The notes: a model not told the origin generated them from the letters alone. A stretch of 64,000 nucleotides of DNA from Spongiibacter nanhainus (GCF_016132545.1 NZ_CP066167.1:2135001-2199000); one strand, 5' to 3'; positions 8,660 to 17,621 are shown, counted from the stretch's first letter. Numbers and translations: made by a program.

Positions 8660-9256
8660 ATGAAGACTTTGCCAGAAACCATCCTTCGACGTGCCCGCAC
8701 CCTCCCCGAGGGTGGTGTGCTGTCGCCCAAAGAATTCCTGCACCTGGGAAGCCGGGCCGCCGTCGATCAGGCGTTCTCACGGCTGACCAAGGAAGGCAAA
8801 CTGATGCGCGTGGCGCGTGGCACCTACGTTGCCCCGGTATCCAGCAGGTTTGGATCGCGCGCGCCCTCCCCTGAAAAAGTCATAAGCTCGCTGGCGAAGC
8901 GAAGTGGCGAAATTGTCGTTCGACACGGCGCAAATTCAGCCAACGCCCTGGGGCTGACTCAGCAGGTACCGATCAAAGAGGTCTACCTGACGTCCGGCCG
9001 CACCCGAAAGCTCAAGCTGGGTAAGGGGGAAATTTTGGTCAAGCACGCCCCCCGCTGGATGCTGGCTCTTGGAGCACGTCCTGCCGGCGAGGCTGTGCGG
9101 GCACTGGCCTGGATCGGATCGGCACACGCCGATGCATCCCTGTCATCGTTGCATCGCACCCTTCCCCCGGCTGAATGGAAAGCGCTGACCTCGGCTCGCG
9201 CTGCCCTGCCTTCCTGGATGGCACAGGCAATCGGGAAGGAAGCGGCACATGCCTGA
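8660..9256 (+). CDS. DUF6088/AbiEi-like antitoxin (system 2)
   Basis: 198 aa from ATG 8660, with GAGG eight bases upstream. It has a winged-helix N-terminus (LSPKEFLHLGSRAAVDQAFSRLTKEGKLMRVARGTYVAP) followed by a DUF6088-type C-terminal domain (VRHGANSANALGLTQQVPIKEVYLTSGRTRKLKLGKGEILVKHAP). DUF6088 proteins are the usual partners of AbiEii-like nucleotidyltransferases. The frame is open upstream to 8438, but that part runs through the promoter and has no homology. It overlaps the toxin gene by 8 bp. It is different in family and length from the system 1 antitoxin next to it. Confidence 0.88.
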   Translation: MKTLPETILRRARTLPEGGVLSPKEFLHLGSRAAVDQAFSRLTKEGKLMRVARGTYVAPVSSRFGSRAPSPEKVISSLAKRSGEIVVRHGANSANALGLTQQVPIKEVYLTSGRTRKLKLGKGEILVKHAPRWMLALGARPAGEAVRALAWIGSAHADASLSSLHRTLPPAEWKALTSARAALPSWMAQAIGKEAAHA

Positions 9257-10280
9257 AAGTTTTTTTGAGCTCAGCCAGAAAGACCAAAGGGAAGCGCTTG
9301 AATACGCGCGAGCGGAAACCGGACGTCCCGCCCATCTATTAGAAAAAGATATCTGGGTGGTATGGACACTTCGCACACTATTCGACGCGGCAATAGGCGC
9401 TGACCTAACCTTCAAGGGTGGCACATCCCTCTCCAAGGCCTACAAGGTCATTGACCGCTTTTCAGAAGATATCGACCTGACTTATGACATCCGCAAACTG
9501 ATTCCCGACCTGACAGGTGAAAGCGGTGAGCTACCTCGCAGTCGAAGCCAGGCCGGCAAATGGACGAAAGCTGTGCGCCATCGGCTACCCGACTGGATCA
9601 CGACACATATTCAACCTGTCATAGAAGCTGCACTGGCCAAAGAGGGAGTTCAGGCGCAACTTGAGCAGGGCGGCAAGGATAACGACAAACTGATGCTCCG
9701 CTACCCTGCCCTCACCAAAGGCACAGGGTACATTGCCCCGGTTGTCACACTGGAATTCGGCGGTAGAGCAACCGGTGAACCGCACGAAATACACTCCGTA
9801 GAATGCGACATTGCCGAACACCTGGCTGAGATCGAATTCCCCACGGCATCACCACAGGTCATGGGTATCGCCCGAACGTTCTGGGAAAAAGCGACGGATG
9901 CCCACGTATTCTGCGCTCAAGGTCGTCTCCGTGGAGAGCGATACGCTCGACATTGGCATGACTTGGCTGCGATCAGTCGGAGTCCGCATTACACCACGGT
10001 CATATCAGACCACACAGTCGCGTCAACTGTCGCGCAGCACAAGGCACACTTCTTCATCGAAAAAGACACGGAAGGCGAAGTCATTGACTATATCGCTGCG
10101 ACGACAGGAAAGTTGAAAATTGTTCCAGACGGCGATGCGAAAACCGCCCTTGCCAAGGATTATGAAGCCATGCTGGCTGATGAAGTCATGGTTGGAGAAG
10201 CACTGCCGTTCGATGCACTTCTCGACGCCTGTGCCGCCATCGAAAAAGCCATCAACGAATCCACAACAGGTACAAAGTAG
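9249..10280 (+). CDS. AbiEii-type nucleotidyltransferase toxin (system 2)
   Basis: 343 aa. It has the larger AbiEii form, with HLLEKDIWVVWTLRTLF, KGGTSLSKAYKVIDRFSEDIDLTYD (GGTS about 57-60, acid pair D74/D76), and the conserved distal block RGERYARHWHDLAAI. Predicted NTP-transferase toxin neutralised by the DUF6088 protein encoded just upstream. The ATG overlaps the antitoxin stop by 8 bp, so translation is probably coupled. It is complete, with no missing catalytic residues seen. Confidence 0.92.
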   Translation: MPESFFELSQKDQREALEYARAETGRPAHLLEKDIWVVWTLRTLFDAAIGADLTFKGGTSLSKAYKVIDRFSEDIDLTYDIRKLIPDLTGESGELPRSRSQAGKWTKAVRHRLPDWITTHIQPVIEAALAKEGVQAQLEQGGKDNDKLMLRYPALTKGTGYIAPVVTLEFGGRATGEPHEIHSVECDIAEHLAEIEFPTASPQVMGIARTFWEKATDAHVFCAQGRLRGERYARHWHDLAAISRSPHYTTVISDHTVASTVAQHKAHFFIEKDTEGEVIDYIAATTGKLKIVPDGDAKTALAKDYEAMLADEVMVGEALPFDALLDACAAIEKAINESTTGTK

Positions 10281-10294
10281 AGATAGGGGGCGCC

Positions 10295-10402
10295 GTGAGC
10301 AACATCCGATCCATTGACATGATGTTTCTCGATGACCTCTTCGAGATGGGAAGTGGTTACGTCCTGAATTTTTCGGATCGGACTCATCAACGAGGATCAT
10401 AA
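10295..10402 (+). pseudogene. Truncated 35-codon gene start (AbiJ-N-terminal-like motif)
   Basis: A GTG at 10295 with a GGGGG ribosome site four bases before it opens VSNIRSIDMMFLDDLFEM followed by GSGYVLNFSDRT, then ends after HQRGS at a TAA. The motif LDDLFEMGSGYVLNFSDRT looks like the N-terminus of larger defence-associated proteins (recalled as AbiJ N-terminal-type domains), where FSDRTF continues into a long domain. Here sequence identity appears to stop after DRT. I infer a gene start left behind by a deletion, co-oriented 14 bp downstream of AbiEii. The family name is tentative. Confidence 0.5.
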
Positions 10403-10656
10403 CCCATTGAAGGTAAAGGGTTTATAAAAGGCTGGTATTGGGTTTTACCGTCGCGTTTACCGTCAGAATCACGAGCTCTTTGTTTACGCGGGTGATGCAG
10501 TGATTTTTCCGGCGGCGGTATTTTGCACACCATTATCAACCAGCAAACATATTACCAGAGGTGGAAATGGGTGCGCGAGTACTTAAACCGTAGTCTGTCA
10601 CACGAACGGCGGTTATGGGAGTGATTCATTAGCAGAAAACCTAATAGCACCGCAAA
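10403..10656. other. Non-coding scar between the truncated gene start and the YhaN-like remnant
   Basis: About 250 bp with no open frame of note and no recognisable RNA. It lies between two broken genes and probably represents deletion debris. Confidence 0.5.
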
Positions 10657-13365
10657 CTACAGCTGCTGTACATTAACCACTCCCTGGACTTTCTTCGACT
10701 GCTCAACAACCCGAGAATGATGCGTGAACAGAATGACTTGTGTCCTCTCAGATAATTCAGCCAGCGCATGCAATGCGGCTTGTGAACGAGCGTCATCAAA
10801 GTCCACAAGTATGTCATCCACAATGAAAGGCATCGGTTCGGACGATTCCATGTATTTTTCCAAAGATGCGAGACGCAACGCCAGGTAGAGCTGGTCCCGC
10901 GTCCCTGAGCTCATGCCTTCCACAGTCACACGCTCTCTTCCTGGACGAATGCCAGCGAGGATGGGTTCATCTCTTTCATTAAAATCGGTCATGAGACCAT
11001 CGAACGAACCAAGTGTCAGTGCCGAGAAATGTTCGCTGGCGCGTTTGACCAGCGGTCCCTGGTTTTCCTGGCGATAACGCTCAATCTGATCGCGCAATAT
11101 CTTGCCAGCCAATTTCACCTGAATATAGCGCTCAGCATCTGAGCGGATACTGGCAAGTGTGGCCTGAGCCTGATCGGCGAGCATGGCTGCCTGATCACTG
11201 CCATCCATAAGTTCTAACTCCTTTTCTTCACGTCCCTTTGCCGATGCGAGCTCGGTACGTTTGGGTTCGAGCTCATCCTCGATCTTGTTTTTCAATTCTG
11301 TGATTCGCCCCGGCAAACTATCCGGATCGATACCCTCCGCTTGAGCTTCCAACTCGGCAATGGTGCTGCCCTCACCTGCATCCAGGATCTCCTGCTCTAT
11401 CGAATCAATTGCTGTCTTAATTCGAAGGTAATCAGCCGAGCGGCGTTCCGCCGCCTCAAGTAGAGGGTGACCATCGCATTTTGCTTCCACACATAACGCA
11501 TCCAGGCGATCAGTCATCGTCTGGATGGTAGCGTTCGAATCCTGTATCTCCTGCGTTGCCTGTTCGATCTGTTCTTCAATCTGATGCCGCTTTGTTTGTC
11601 TTGATCGGTTTTCAGATAGCAGTGAAATGAGGCGCACAACCGCATCATCGGCTGGCAACTCATCCAGTTCGGGGGCAATAGTGGCTACTATGGCCTCCAC
11701 CTGGGTGCGGAATGCTGCGGCATCTTCGTCGATGGCACTGATTCTTATCCGCAATTTCTCCACTTCCCCCAGCTTCGAAAACAATGCTCTGAGGTTTTCA
11801 AAGAAATCATCAACTTCCGAGGGCAATGTCTCACTTAGTAAACCAATACTCAGCATCTGCGCTGCCCACTGTGCCCTCCATGCTTCGAGCGCCTCTGTTG
11901 CCAATCGATGCTCTTCATTCAATGATTCAACGTCAGATTCCCGATCCTTAACTTCCTTACTCAATGAATCCCGTTTGCGTTTGGCTTCATCAAGCTGACC
12001 GGCTAACGCCTCGCACTCCAGGAGTACGATTTCAAGCTCGTTTGATGTGGACGCAGCTCTTCCCAGTTGTATCAGTTGTGCATTAAGTCTCTGGAGGTGC
12101 GTGCTACGATTATGCTCAAGCTCAGTCTCTTTTTGGCGCAACAGGTTAAGCTGCGCCACCTGATCACGAAGCCTTTCAAAGGCATCCAGCCAGGCTCGCA
12201 TCTCTCGCGGAGTGCGTGGAACAATCTGGCAAGGAGCCCACATTGCTTGCCAGTCAGCATCCAATTGAGCCTTCTCAGCGCTTGTTGTCTCAAGCTGTTC
12301 ATCTAACTTCTGAGCTTGCTGTAGCCCTCCCTCCTGCTTGGCCTGAAGGCTTGCCAGCGCATGAACCCGGTCTGCTTCGCGGCGCAGCCGGTCGGACACC
12401 TCATCGGCGCTTGCAAGGCGGTTTTCGAAGGCTTCAGGCAATGTGCCTTCACTCTGGTATTCACTCGCTTCGACTGATACGTCTTCACTACCTATCCACT
12501 GGCGACGTAGCAACTGCCAGACTGTATCGCGTTCTGATCGAGCTTGGTTAAGCGAAGCCTCCGTCGGCACCTCCCCGACGCGCTCGATTTCATCGAGCCT
12601 CTGCGATGTATCCTGCAAAGCATCGATTAGCTCGTCCTTTTTCTCCTCAAGCCGCTGAATACGCTTTGAGAGATCAGCGTAGCTCTCTTCAAATTGATGG
12701 ATGCTTTCCCGGTTTGGTAACGCCAAGCGGGGCATTTCATCCAACTCACCTTGCCAAAGCGTGAGTCTTGAAAGATCGGCAACACATTCTGCTTCCTGGC
12801 CTGCAAGTTGACTCTGAGTGGACTGGATCGATGCGTCCAACTCCCCTTGCTTCCTGGCGGCGGCAATTGCCCGGTGTAGTGCGTCCGTAGAACCTGATTT
12901 GGCGATTTCGTCACGTTCCTTGCGGGCGGCCTGCAGACGCTTTTCTGTTTCACGCAGACTGGTCTCTGCTTGTTCTGCCCGAGCATTCAGGACGGCTTCT
13001 TTATTGCCCAAACTGGCAATAGGCTGCCGTTTTGCCATTACGGGACGTAATTGCTCAATGTTCTTGAATTCGAGATCAGGGCGATTCTCTTTGAGTAAGG
13101 ACTCGGCATCCGCCAATAACTGCTTAGATTCTGCTTCAAGGTGCGGTCGGTCTTGCTGCGCCTTTCGATGACCACCTAAGCGCGCATGAAGATCTTCAAT
13201 ATTCTCTGCCTGTTCCAGCAAGGCCTGATTGGTGGATAACCCAGCAAGTTGCTGTTGTAACCCTTCGAGGCGAGGGGTCGCCTTGCCCACGATGGCTTGA
13301 GCGGTCTCTAACGCATTGATTGCATTACGACGACGTCCAGAAAAATCGTCGTGAAGGATGGGCTA
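10657..13365 (-). pseudogene. YhaN-like (SMC/Rad50-type) ATPase, N-terminally truncated, P-loop lost
   Basis: The frame is open from an in-frame stop near 13366-13368 down to 10657; the first usable start is GTG 13290 (877 aa). Nearly all of it is charged coiled coil. The C-terminal ATPase lobe is intact: GMSSGTRDQLYLALRLASL (signature, about 792-810), PFIVDDILVDFDD (Walker B/D-loop, about 821-833) and VILFTHH (switch His). No Walker A motif exists anywhere, although YhaN-like AAA proteins (usually about 1100-1200 aa) begin with one. The reading frame continues upstream of GTG 13290 through coding-like sequence (HDDFSGRRRNAINALETAQAI) until it meets HNH gene sequence. The gene therefore seems cut by a deletion and should not hydrolyse ATP. 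Confidence 0.75.
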
Positions 13366-13643
13366 TATCCGTCGGGGTCCTTGTCGATGATAGTATGGCA
13401 GGTCGGGCACAACAGGATAAGGTTTTCAAAGGAGTCAACCTCGAACTCTCCGGCGGGCCTTTCTTCGTAGCGCGGCCCCGTTTCTCCGTGCGAAATCACA
13501 TGAGCCATTTCGGCTATATGCTTGTCTCCACCCATTTCTGCGGGGAAAAGAGGCTGGAGGCAATCGGGGCGTTGGCAATGACCTGCAGCCTCCGAAAACA
13601 GCCGCAGTTTTGTTTCCGTAGGTATATGTTTTCGATCTGCCAT
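13308..13643 (-). pseudogene. HNH endonuclease gene, 3' end lost by fusion to the YhaN-like remnant
   Basis: From ATG 13643 (MADRKHIPTETKLRLFSEAAG) the protein shows a zinc/HNH fold: CQRPDCLQPLF, then HIAEMAHVISHG, then NLILLCPTCHTIIDKDPDGY. After PDGYS (near 13360) the reading becomes unrelated sequence (FTTIFLDVVVMQSMR) and stops. That tail overlaps, in another frame, the coding-like upstream part of the YhaN-like gene, so the normal C-terminal part of the nuclease is missing. Such HNH proteins occur in restriction or defence loci. Whether the shortened 111-aa product is active is unknown. Confidence 0.68.
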
Positions 13644-13775
13644 CGTTGGGAGCCTAAAATCCGACGCGACTAGGAAGTGGTATAGAAGGTCCAGCCCAAA
13701 TAGATCAATAACGACACATGCTGACGACGAGAGCTGACGAAAAAAACATGCATCACCATTTTATAGGAGGCGACC

Positions 13776-13829
13776 ATGGATCGAGCGGCCGCTTCTGACC
13801 GGAAGCAGATACTATCGCTTCAAAAATAA
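13776..13829 (+). CDS. 17-codon micro-ORF with consensus ribosome site
   Basis: AGGAGG lies five bases before ATG 13776, and the frame reads MDRAAASDRKQILSLQK then TAA. The ribosome site is the best in this non-coding region, but the peptide matches nothing I know. It may be a leader peptide, the start of a lost gene, or chance. Confidence 0.25.
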   Translation: MDRAAASDRKQILSLQK

Positions 13830-13917
13830 ACTTCTGCTCTGAGGTGCAATCACCTAGTTTTGACGAAATCGTACTTTGCCTGCTAGATCAGATTTGAGTT
13901 AACGCGAATAAAAGATA

Positions 13918-14255
13918 TGGTGCCCGAGGCCGGAATCGAACCGGCACGACCGTTTCCAGTCGAGGGATTTTCTTACCACTTCGACTTTCGCCGCCAGCAT
14001 TCGATATAGATAGCTGTTCGTGGTCTGGAGCACGCCTTCACCCTAGCGCCACGTGTAACCGCTTTGCCTTAGGTGCCCGCCGTCTGCTCTCTACACCTTC
14101 CCCAAGAAACTACCTTAGGGCTTGGCTCGGCGTTGGCTCGGATTCAATACGAACCCAGGGCTTTCGCCGAGTTTGACGGGCTTCACCTTCAGGGTTTCCC
14201 CTGGAGGGCTCAAATTGTTTAAGTCCCTTGTGTCTACCAATTTCACCACTCGGGC
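13918..14255 (-). tRNA. tRNA-Leu(UAA) interrupted by a group I intron
   Basis: Exon 1 (14255-14221) and exon 2 (13971-13918, CCA encoded) together give an 89-nt tRNA-Leu. The acceptor stem GCCCGAG/CTCGGGC pairs perfectly over 7 bp across the interruption, the anticodon stem AGGGA/TCCCT pairs perfectly, the loop CUUAAAA gives anticodon UAA, and the T-arm is GCCGGTTCGATTCCGGC. The interruption falls between U34 and A35, the site used by the cyanobacterial/plastid tRNA-Leu intron. Without splicing the tRNA cannot fold. Only tRNA-Leu(UAA) in the window. Confidence 0.93.
13972..14220 (-). ncRNA. Group I self-splicing intron (IC3-like, 249 nt) in the tRNA-Leu anticodon
   Basis: Core features can be paired by eye. 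P1: the 5' exon end GGGACUU pairs with the guide TTGAGCCC, with U.G at the splice site and one A/C mismatch, as in the Anabaena intron. P4: CTCGGCG (14165-14171) with CGCCGAG (14126-14132), 7 bp. P7: GAGCA (14085-14089) with TGCTC (14028-14032). The intron's last base is G (13972). Conserved segments GAGCCAAGC, GAAGGTGTAGAGA, CACCTAAGGCAAA and GGTGAAGGC are almost identical to the Azoarcus tRNA-Ile intron as I remember it, while P7 shows a compensatory change relative to Azoarcus (GACUA/UAGUC). No homing-endonuclease ORF fits inside. Confidence 0.93.
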
Positions 14256-14266
14256 GTGGTCTTACA

Positions 14267-14285
14267 TTTGCCTGGTTTTACCAGG
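14267..14285. other. Hairpin between the tRNA-Leu remnant and the intact tRNA-Leu
   Basis: GCCTGG and CCAGGC separate five bases, giving a stable stem upstream of the tRNA-Leu gene (minus strand). No U-run follows on the minus strand, so it is not a typical terminator; it may terminate or process the upstream tRNA remnant transcript. Confidence 0.4.
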
Positions 14286-14430
14286 CTTGTTACATCTTCT
14301 TTGGTTCTAGTGGCCCCTATTTGACACCTAGCGAGCCATTTTCAAATTAACCGTAAAGCTTAAATCCTTCTGAAAGCCTTATGCTGCGTGGCCTTCAACC
14401 CTATTGCCACCTCCTAAAAATAGTTGACAT

Positions 14431-14475
14431 TAGAGATTTTAAGTCTCCTGTGTCTACCAATTTCACCACCCGGGC
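14431..14475 (-). pseudogene. 5' half of a second, intronless tRNA-Leu(UAA)
   Basis: From 14475 leftward the sequence matches tRNA-Leu exon 1 over 35 nt with three differences (positions 6, 28, 30). It then continues through a complete, uninterrupted anticodon arm (GGAGA-CUUAAAA-UCUCU). After that nothing resembles a variable arm or T-arm, and no CCCGGGC acceptor strand is found before the intact gene. I read it as the truncated relic of an intronless tRNA-Leu lying 175 bp upstream of the intron-bearing copy. Confidence 0.75.
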
Positions 14476-14504
14476 AGGATGCGCGAAGGATTCGCTGAGA
14501 GGTG

Positions 14505-14520
14505 CTGTCGGTACCGACAG
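14505..14520. terminator. 16-bp perfect palindrome after the subtilase gene
   Basis: CTGTCGGTACCGACAG lies 12 bp downstream of the stop of the peptidase gene (minus strand). There is no T-tract, so it may be a weak terminator or 3'-end stabiliser. Confidence 0.4.
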
Positions 14521-14532
14521 AGGCGCAGAAGT

Positions 14533-17115
14533 CTAAAGGCGAACCCGTAAAAAATCAACGGCTTGCGCGCGCCGGCGGCGAATCACCAGCGCGATCAGGA
14601 CGCCACAGAGCAGAATTAGACTGGCATAGGGGTATTTGAGGCTGTATACCAAGGGGCTGAGACCCGCCCGTGTGACACTGCGAAGCGCCGGGGATGCGGC
14701 GATTTTATCGGCGATGGGCGGTGAATAGTGGTAATACATTGCCACCAGCTTCTGGCCAAAATCATAAGGCAGCAAGACGTGGTCGCGGAAGTCCCGGAGT
14801 ACTTTCACATCCGGCGCCAAGTAGCTGCCATAAGCCGCGGTGGCGATAAAGCAGGCGCCCCCGCCTCCTCCACCGCCTGAGCCACCAGAATTGCTGGCCT
14901 GGTCACCCCCGGTATCGCCACTGTCGCCACTCCCACCACCGGAAGAGCCGCCGTCCGACGCGCCGCCATCTGTCGTGCCGTCTGAAGTACCACCGTCGGT
15001 GCTACCGGAATCCCCAGTACCGCCATCCGTGGTGCCACCATCACTAGCACCGCCGTCTGTTGCGCCTCCATCTGTGGCTCCACCGTCCGTTGTCCCGCCA
15101 TCTGTGGTACCGCCATCGCTAGCGCCACCGTCTGTTGCTCCGCCGTCACCGGCACTGAGTCGTGTTGCCAGCAGGGCTGATGCCGCGGCGGCATCCATTA
15201 AACCGTGGCCACTGACGTCGTCGTAGCCGACCGCTGCCCGGCGACCGGTGACGTCGATAGCGCTGTCCTCTACCGCCTCTCGCAGTTGGTCTGGTGTCGC
15301 AGTGGGATGAACTTGGCGCAACAGCGCGTAGATACCGGCGGCATTGGCGGCGGCAGCGGATGTGCCGTAGAAGTTAAGGTAGTTGTCTGGCTCACCATCC
15401 TCGGGTGCTACAGAGAACGAAGGCGAACCCAATACGGTGTTGTTGCTGGCATCGACAGCGGCAAAGTGCGGCACGGTGCGCTGGGTGGGGGCGTAGTTGC
15501 CCTGGGTATCAAACTGGATGGTGTAGGTGCCACCCCGTGAAGAAAAGCTCTCCGGGTCGATTCGAGCTGAGTCGTAGCGATTGGGGAAGTATTCGGGGGA
15601 TTCCCACCAGGCGACGGCGCCGACGGCAGCAACGCCGGTACCGTGGCCTCTGCCCCAGATGGAGGGCGCATTAAAGTCGTATTCTGTGTCGATTACATCG
15701 GCACCGGTAATCAGCAGGCGGAACTCGAGGGGCACGCCCGGCTGTTGGGGAATGCTCTCCTGGCTGCCGTTAAAGTGCTCGATCGCGATATGAAAGGTTT
15801 CGGCACTGGCACCAGTTTCCACCAATACAAATTCCACCGCATCACCCCGGGGCCGCCCGGTACGACCCTGTTGGTTGGTGCTGCTGCCGACATAGTCACT
15901 GCTCTGCTCATCCAGAGCCGCAGCCGTCGCGTCGCGGGTGACGTAGAGGTCCAGGTCGATTTGTGCACCGCGCCCGTCGCTGATGGAGTCGAAGGGCTGG
16001 TTCCACATCAACACCACGTAGACAGAACTGAAGCTGGGCAGCTGAAATGACAGGTAGCTGTCGGGAAAGCCCTGGGGCGAGAAATTGTGTAAGTCGTTAC
16101 CGCTGGGGGCATTGCGGTTTTCGCCCGGTTCATCGATGCCGGGGGCACTATCGCTATAAACAAAGCGGTAGCTCTGGTCCCCTTCATTACCGGCGGCGGT
16201 AATATAAGGAACGCCGCGCTGGTAGCATTCGCTGGCCGCCTGGGAGGGGCTGTCATCCTGGTAGATGGCCTCGGTCAAAAACAGGATGTCGTCCACCACA
16301 ATGCTACTGTTGTGGGTGGTGCACAAGGCGTCGATGGCGTCTGCCAGTTGAAAACGGTTCACACCAGCGGTGTGGAATAACAGGTCTGCGCCAGGGGCGA
16401 TGTCGTGGATCAGTTCCGCCATGGCGGCACCTTCGTCCACACTCATGTCCTCTTCGCCCTCGGCGATCAGTTCTACCGCTAACGGCAGGTCACCCGAGTC
16501 TTGCGGGCGGCTGCCGGTCAGGATGCCGGACTGACCGCTGGCAGGTAAGGTATTGGCATCTCGCACCACCGGGGTCACGGCGAGGCTGTCAGAAATAATG
16601 CCGACCCTCTGCCCGCTGCCGTCGGCATCAGCGTCGCCCAGCGCAATGGGCGCCCGCATGGCCGTCGCGGCCCGGCTGGTAACAGAGCCCACCCGGGTGA
16701 TGGCAGGCGGCTCATAGCGCAGGGATTCAATAGCGGGCGTGTTGGCCAGGGCATCCAGAGCGGATGGCGATGTCACCCGCAGGGTGGCCCAGCGACCATT
16801 GTCGGAAATCGAAATCAGCTTAGCGGCAGGAATCGACGCCAGCGCTTCTGGCAGGGCCTGCCGGCCTAGCGCGCCGAGTTCAGCGATGACGGGCAGGCCT
16901 CTATCGGCTTTGACTGACGTCGCTGAACGGGTTATCGGCCATACCGATGGTATGGCGGGTGTTTCGCTGCGCCATTGCTGGCGGAATTGCTGTAGATGAC
17001 TGTCTAACTTGTCGCGGACGGCGCCAGTGTCTGTAGCATTGGCCGACGCCCACAACGGCATGGCCACCAGGGCCGCGCACATCGCCCACCGATAAACGCT
17101 AGTGGAAAACCTCAT
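14533..17115 (-). CDS. Secreted subtilase-like (S8/S53 fold) protein with CFI-box C-terminal anchor
   Basis: 860 aa. A signal peptide is followed by a propeptide-like segment (to about 150) and a subtilisin-fold domain with VGIISDS (Asp176), [10 protein letters not shown] (oxyanion Asn) and [11 protein letters not shown] (Ser586). The position where HGT normally stands reads [17 protein letters not shown] (about 227-243), so the canonical His is replaced by an acidic residue and the charge relay may be atypical. A Gly/Asp/Thr/Ser linker (about 655-754) made of 5-residue repeats leads to [10 protein letters not shown] (755-764), the start of a CFI-box-CTERM domain with a final hydrophobic helix and RRRR. 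This predicts export and membrane retention or sorting. It overlaps its upstream partner gene by 17 bp. Confidence 0.88.
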   Translation of the reverse strand: MRFSTSVYRWAMCAALVAMPLWASANATDTGAVRDKLDSHLQQFRQQWRSETPAIPSVWPITRSATSVKADRGLPVIAELGALGRQALPEALASIPAAKLISISDNGRWATLRVTSPSALDALANTPAIESLRYEPPAITRVGSVTSRAATAMRAPIALGDADADGSGQRVGIISDSLAVTPVVRDANTLPASGQSGILTGSRPQDSGDLPLAVELIAEGEEDMSVDEGAAMAELIHDIAPGADLLFHTAGVNRFQLADAIDALCTTHNSSIVVDDILFLTEAIYQDDSPSQAASECYQRGVPYITAAGNEGDQSYRFVYSDSAPGIDEPGENRNAPSGNDLHNFSPQGFPDSYLSFQLPSFSSVYVVLMWNQPFDSISDGRGAQIDLDLYVTRDATAAALDEQSSDYVGSSTNQQGRTGRPRGDAVEFVLVETGASAETFHIAIEHFNGSQESIPQQPGVPLEFRLLITGADVIDTEYDFNAPSIWGRGHGTGVAAVGAVAWWESPEYFPNRYDSARIDPESFSSRGGTYTIQFDTQGNYAPTQRTVPHFAAVDASNNTVLGSPSFSVAPEDGEPDNYLNFYGTSAAAANAAGIYALLRQVHPTATPDQLREAVEDSAIDVTGRRAAVGYDDVSGHGLMDAAAASALLATRLSAGDGGATDGGASDGGTTDGGTTDGGATDGGATDGGASDGGTTDGGTGDSGSTDGGTSDGTTDGGASDGGSSGGGSGDSGDTGGDQASNSGGSGGGGGGGACFIATAAYGSYLAPDVKVLRDFRDHVLLPYDFGQKLVAMYYHYSPPIADKIAASPALRSVTRAGLSPLVYSLKYPYASLILLCGVLIALVIRRRRAQAVDFLRVRL
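14948..15150 (-). repeat. 15-bp imperfect tandem repeats encoding the DGGxT/S linker
   Basis: About 13 imperfect copies of a 15-bp unit encode [15 protein letters not shown] and variants inside the subtilase gene. Synonymous variation between copies shows that the array is old enough to have diverged. It is a flexible spacer between the catalytic domain and the CFI-box anchor and is prone to length change. Confidence 0.85.
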
Positions 17116-17575
17116 TATTCAGTCGACTCCTCGCCTCTATCGACGGATCGGTATTAAGTGACACGAAGGTGACACCCTCTATGCCGGCGACACTGCGCAG
17201 TTGCGCCGGATCTTTGACCCACACCAGAATCCGCTCGTAGGCCGGTCGAATGGAGTCGATAACGTAATTCAATTCCCGCAATGACGCCGCGACACTCTCT
17301 GACATACCCGCCTGGTGACGCAACTCCACCAGCAGTAGTGATTCGTCGCCTTCCGAGCGGGTGTATGCCCGCGACGCAGCTGGCCAAGTTTTACCCGGTG
17401 TTTTGGCCCAGTCTAGCAGAGGTTGGTCGAACATGATGGTGAGAGACAGCGGTTTCTCGCCGACCGGGGACGCGCTCTCCGATTGCAATCCACCAGAACT
17501 CAAAACCAACAATGCCCCTGAGCCTATGATTGCCAGGCCGGCGAAGATCACTATGGTGAATTTATTAACTGCCAC
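17099..17575 (-). CDS. Membrane-anchored propeptide-like protein, partner of the subtilase
   Basis: About 158 aa from GTG 17575 ([25 protein letters not shown]), with one N-terminal membrane anchor or signal. The rest, especially [49 protein letters not shown], resembles the propeptide segment of the downstream subtilase ([22 protein letters not shown]). It could be an inhibitor or folding chaperone in trans; this is inference. Its stop lies 17 bp inside the peptidase gene. The longer frame to 17635 begins inside the IS element end, so it is not the original start; an in-frame TAA existed upstream before the insertion. Confidence 0.65.
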   Translation of the reverse strand: MAVNKFTIVIFAGLAIIGSGALLVLSSGGLQSESASPVGEKPLSLTIMFDQPLLDWAKTPGKTWPAASRAYTRSEGDESLLLVELRHQAGMSESVAASLRELNYVIDSIRPAYERILVWVKDPAQLRSVAGIEGVTFVSLNTDPSIEARSRLNNEVFH

Positions 17576-17621
17576 CGTCGCTACACCCTGATAAATGCCG
17601 CGCGTATGTTTTATGTGACTG

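Noticed and set aside
13320-13673. 117-aa plus-strand frame opposite the HNH gene
   Set aside because: The minus strand carries the zinc/HNH motifs; the plus frame is a shadow.
14122-14310. 62-aa open frame over the tRNA-Leu intron (plus strand)
   Set aside because: It is antisense to the structured intron and exon 1, without homology or ribosome site.
13918-14475. First reading: one tRNA-Leu split by an integrated island (5' half at 14475, 3' half at 13918)
   Set aside because: A nearer exon 1 at 14221-14255 has the exact acceptor complement of the 3' half and the sequence between them folds as a group I intron; the farther 5' half has a different acceptor base and is a separate relic.
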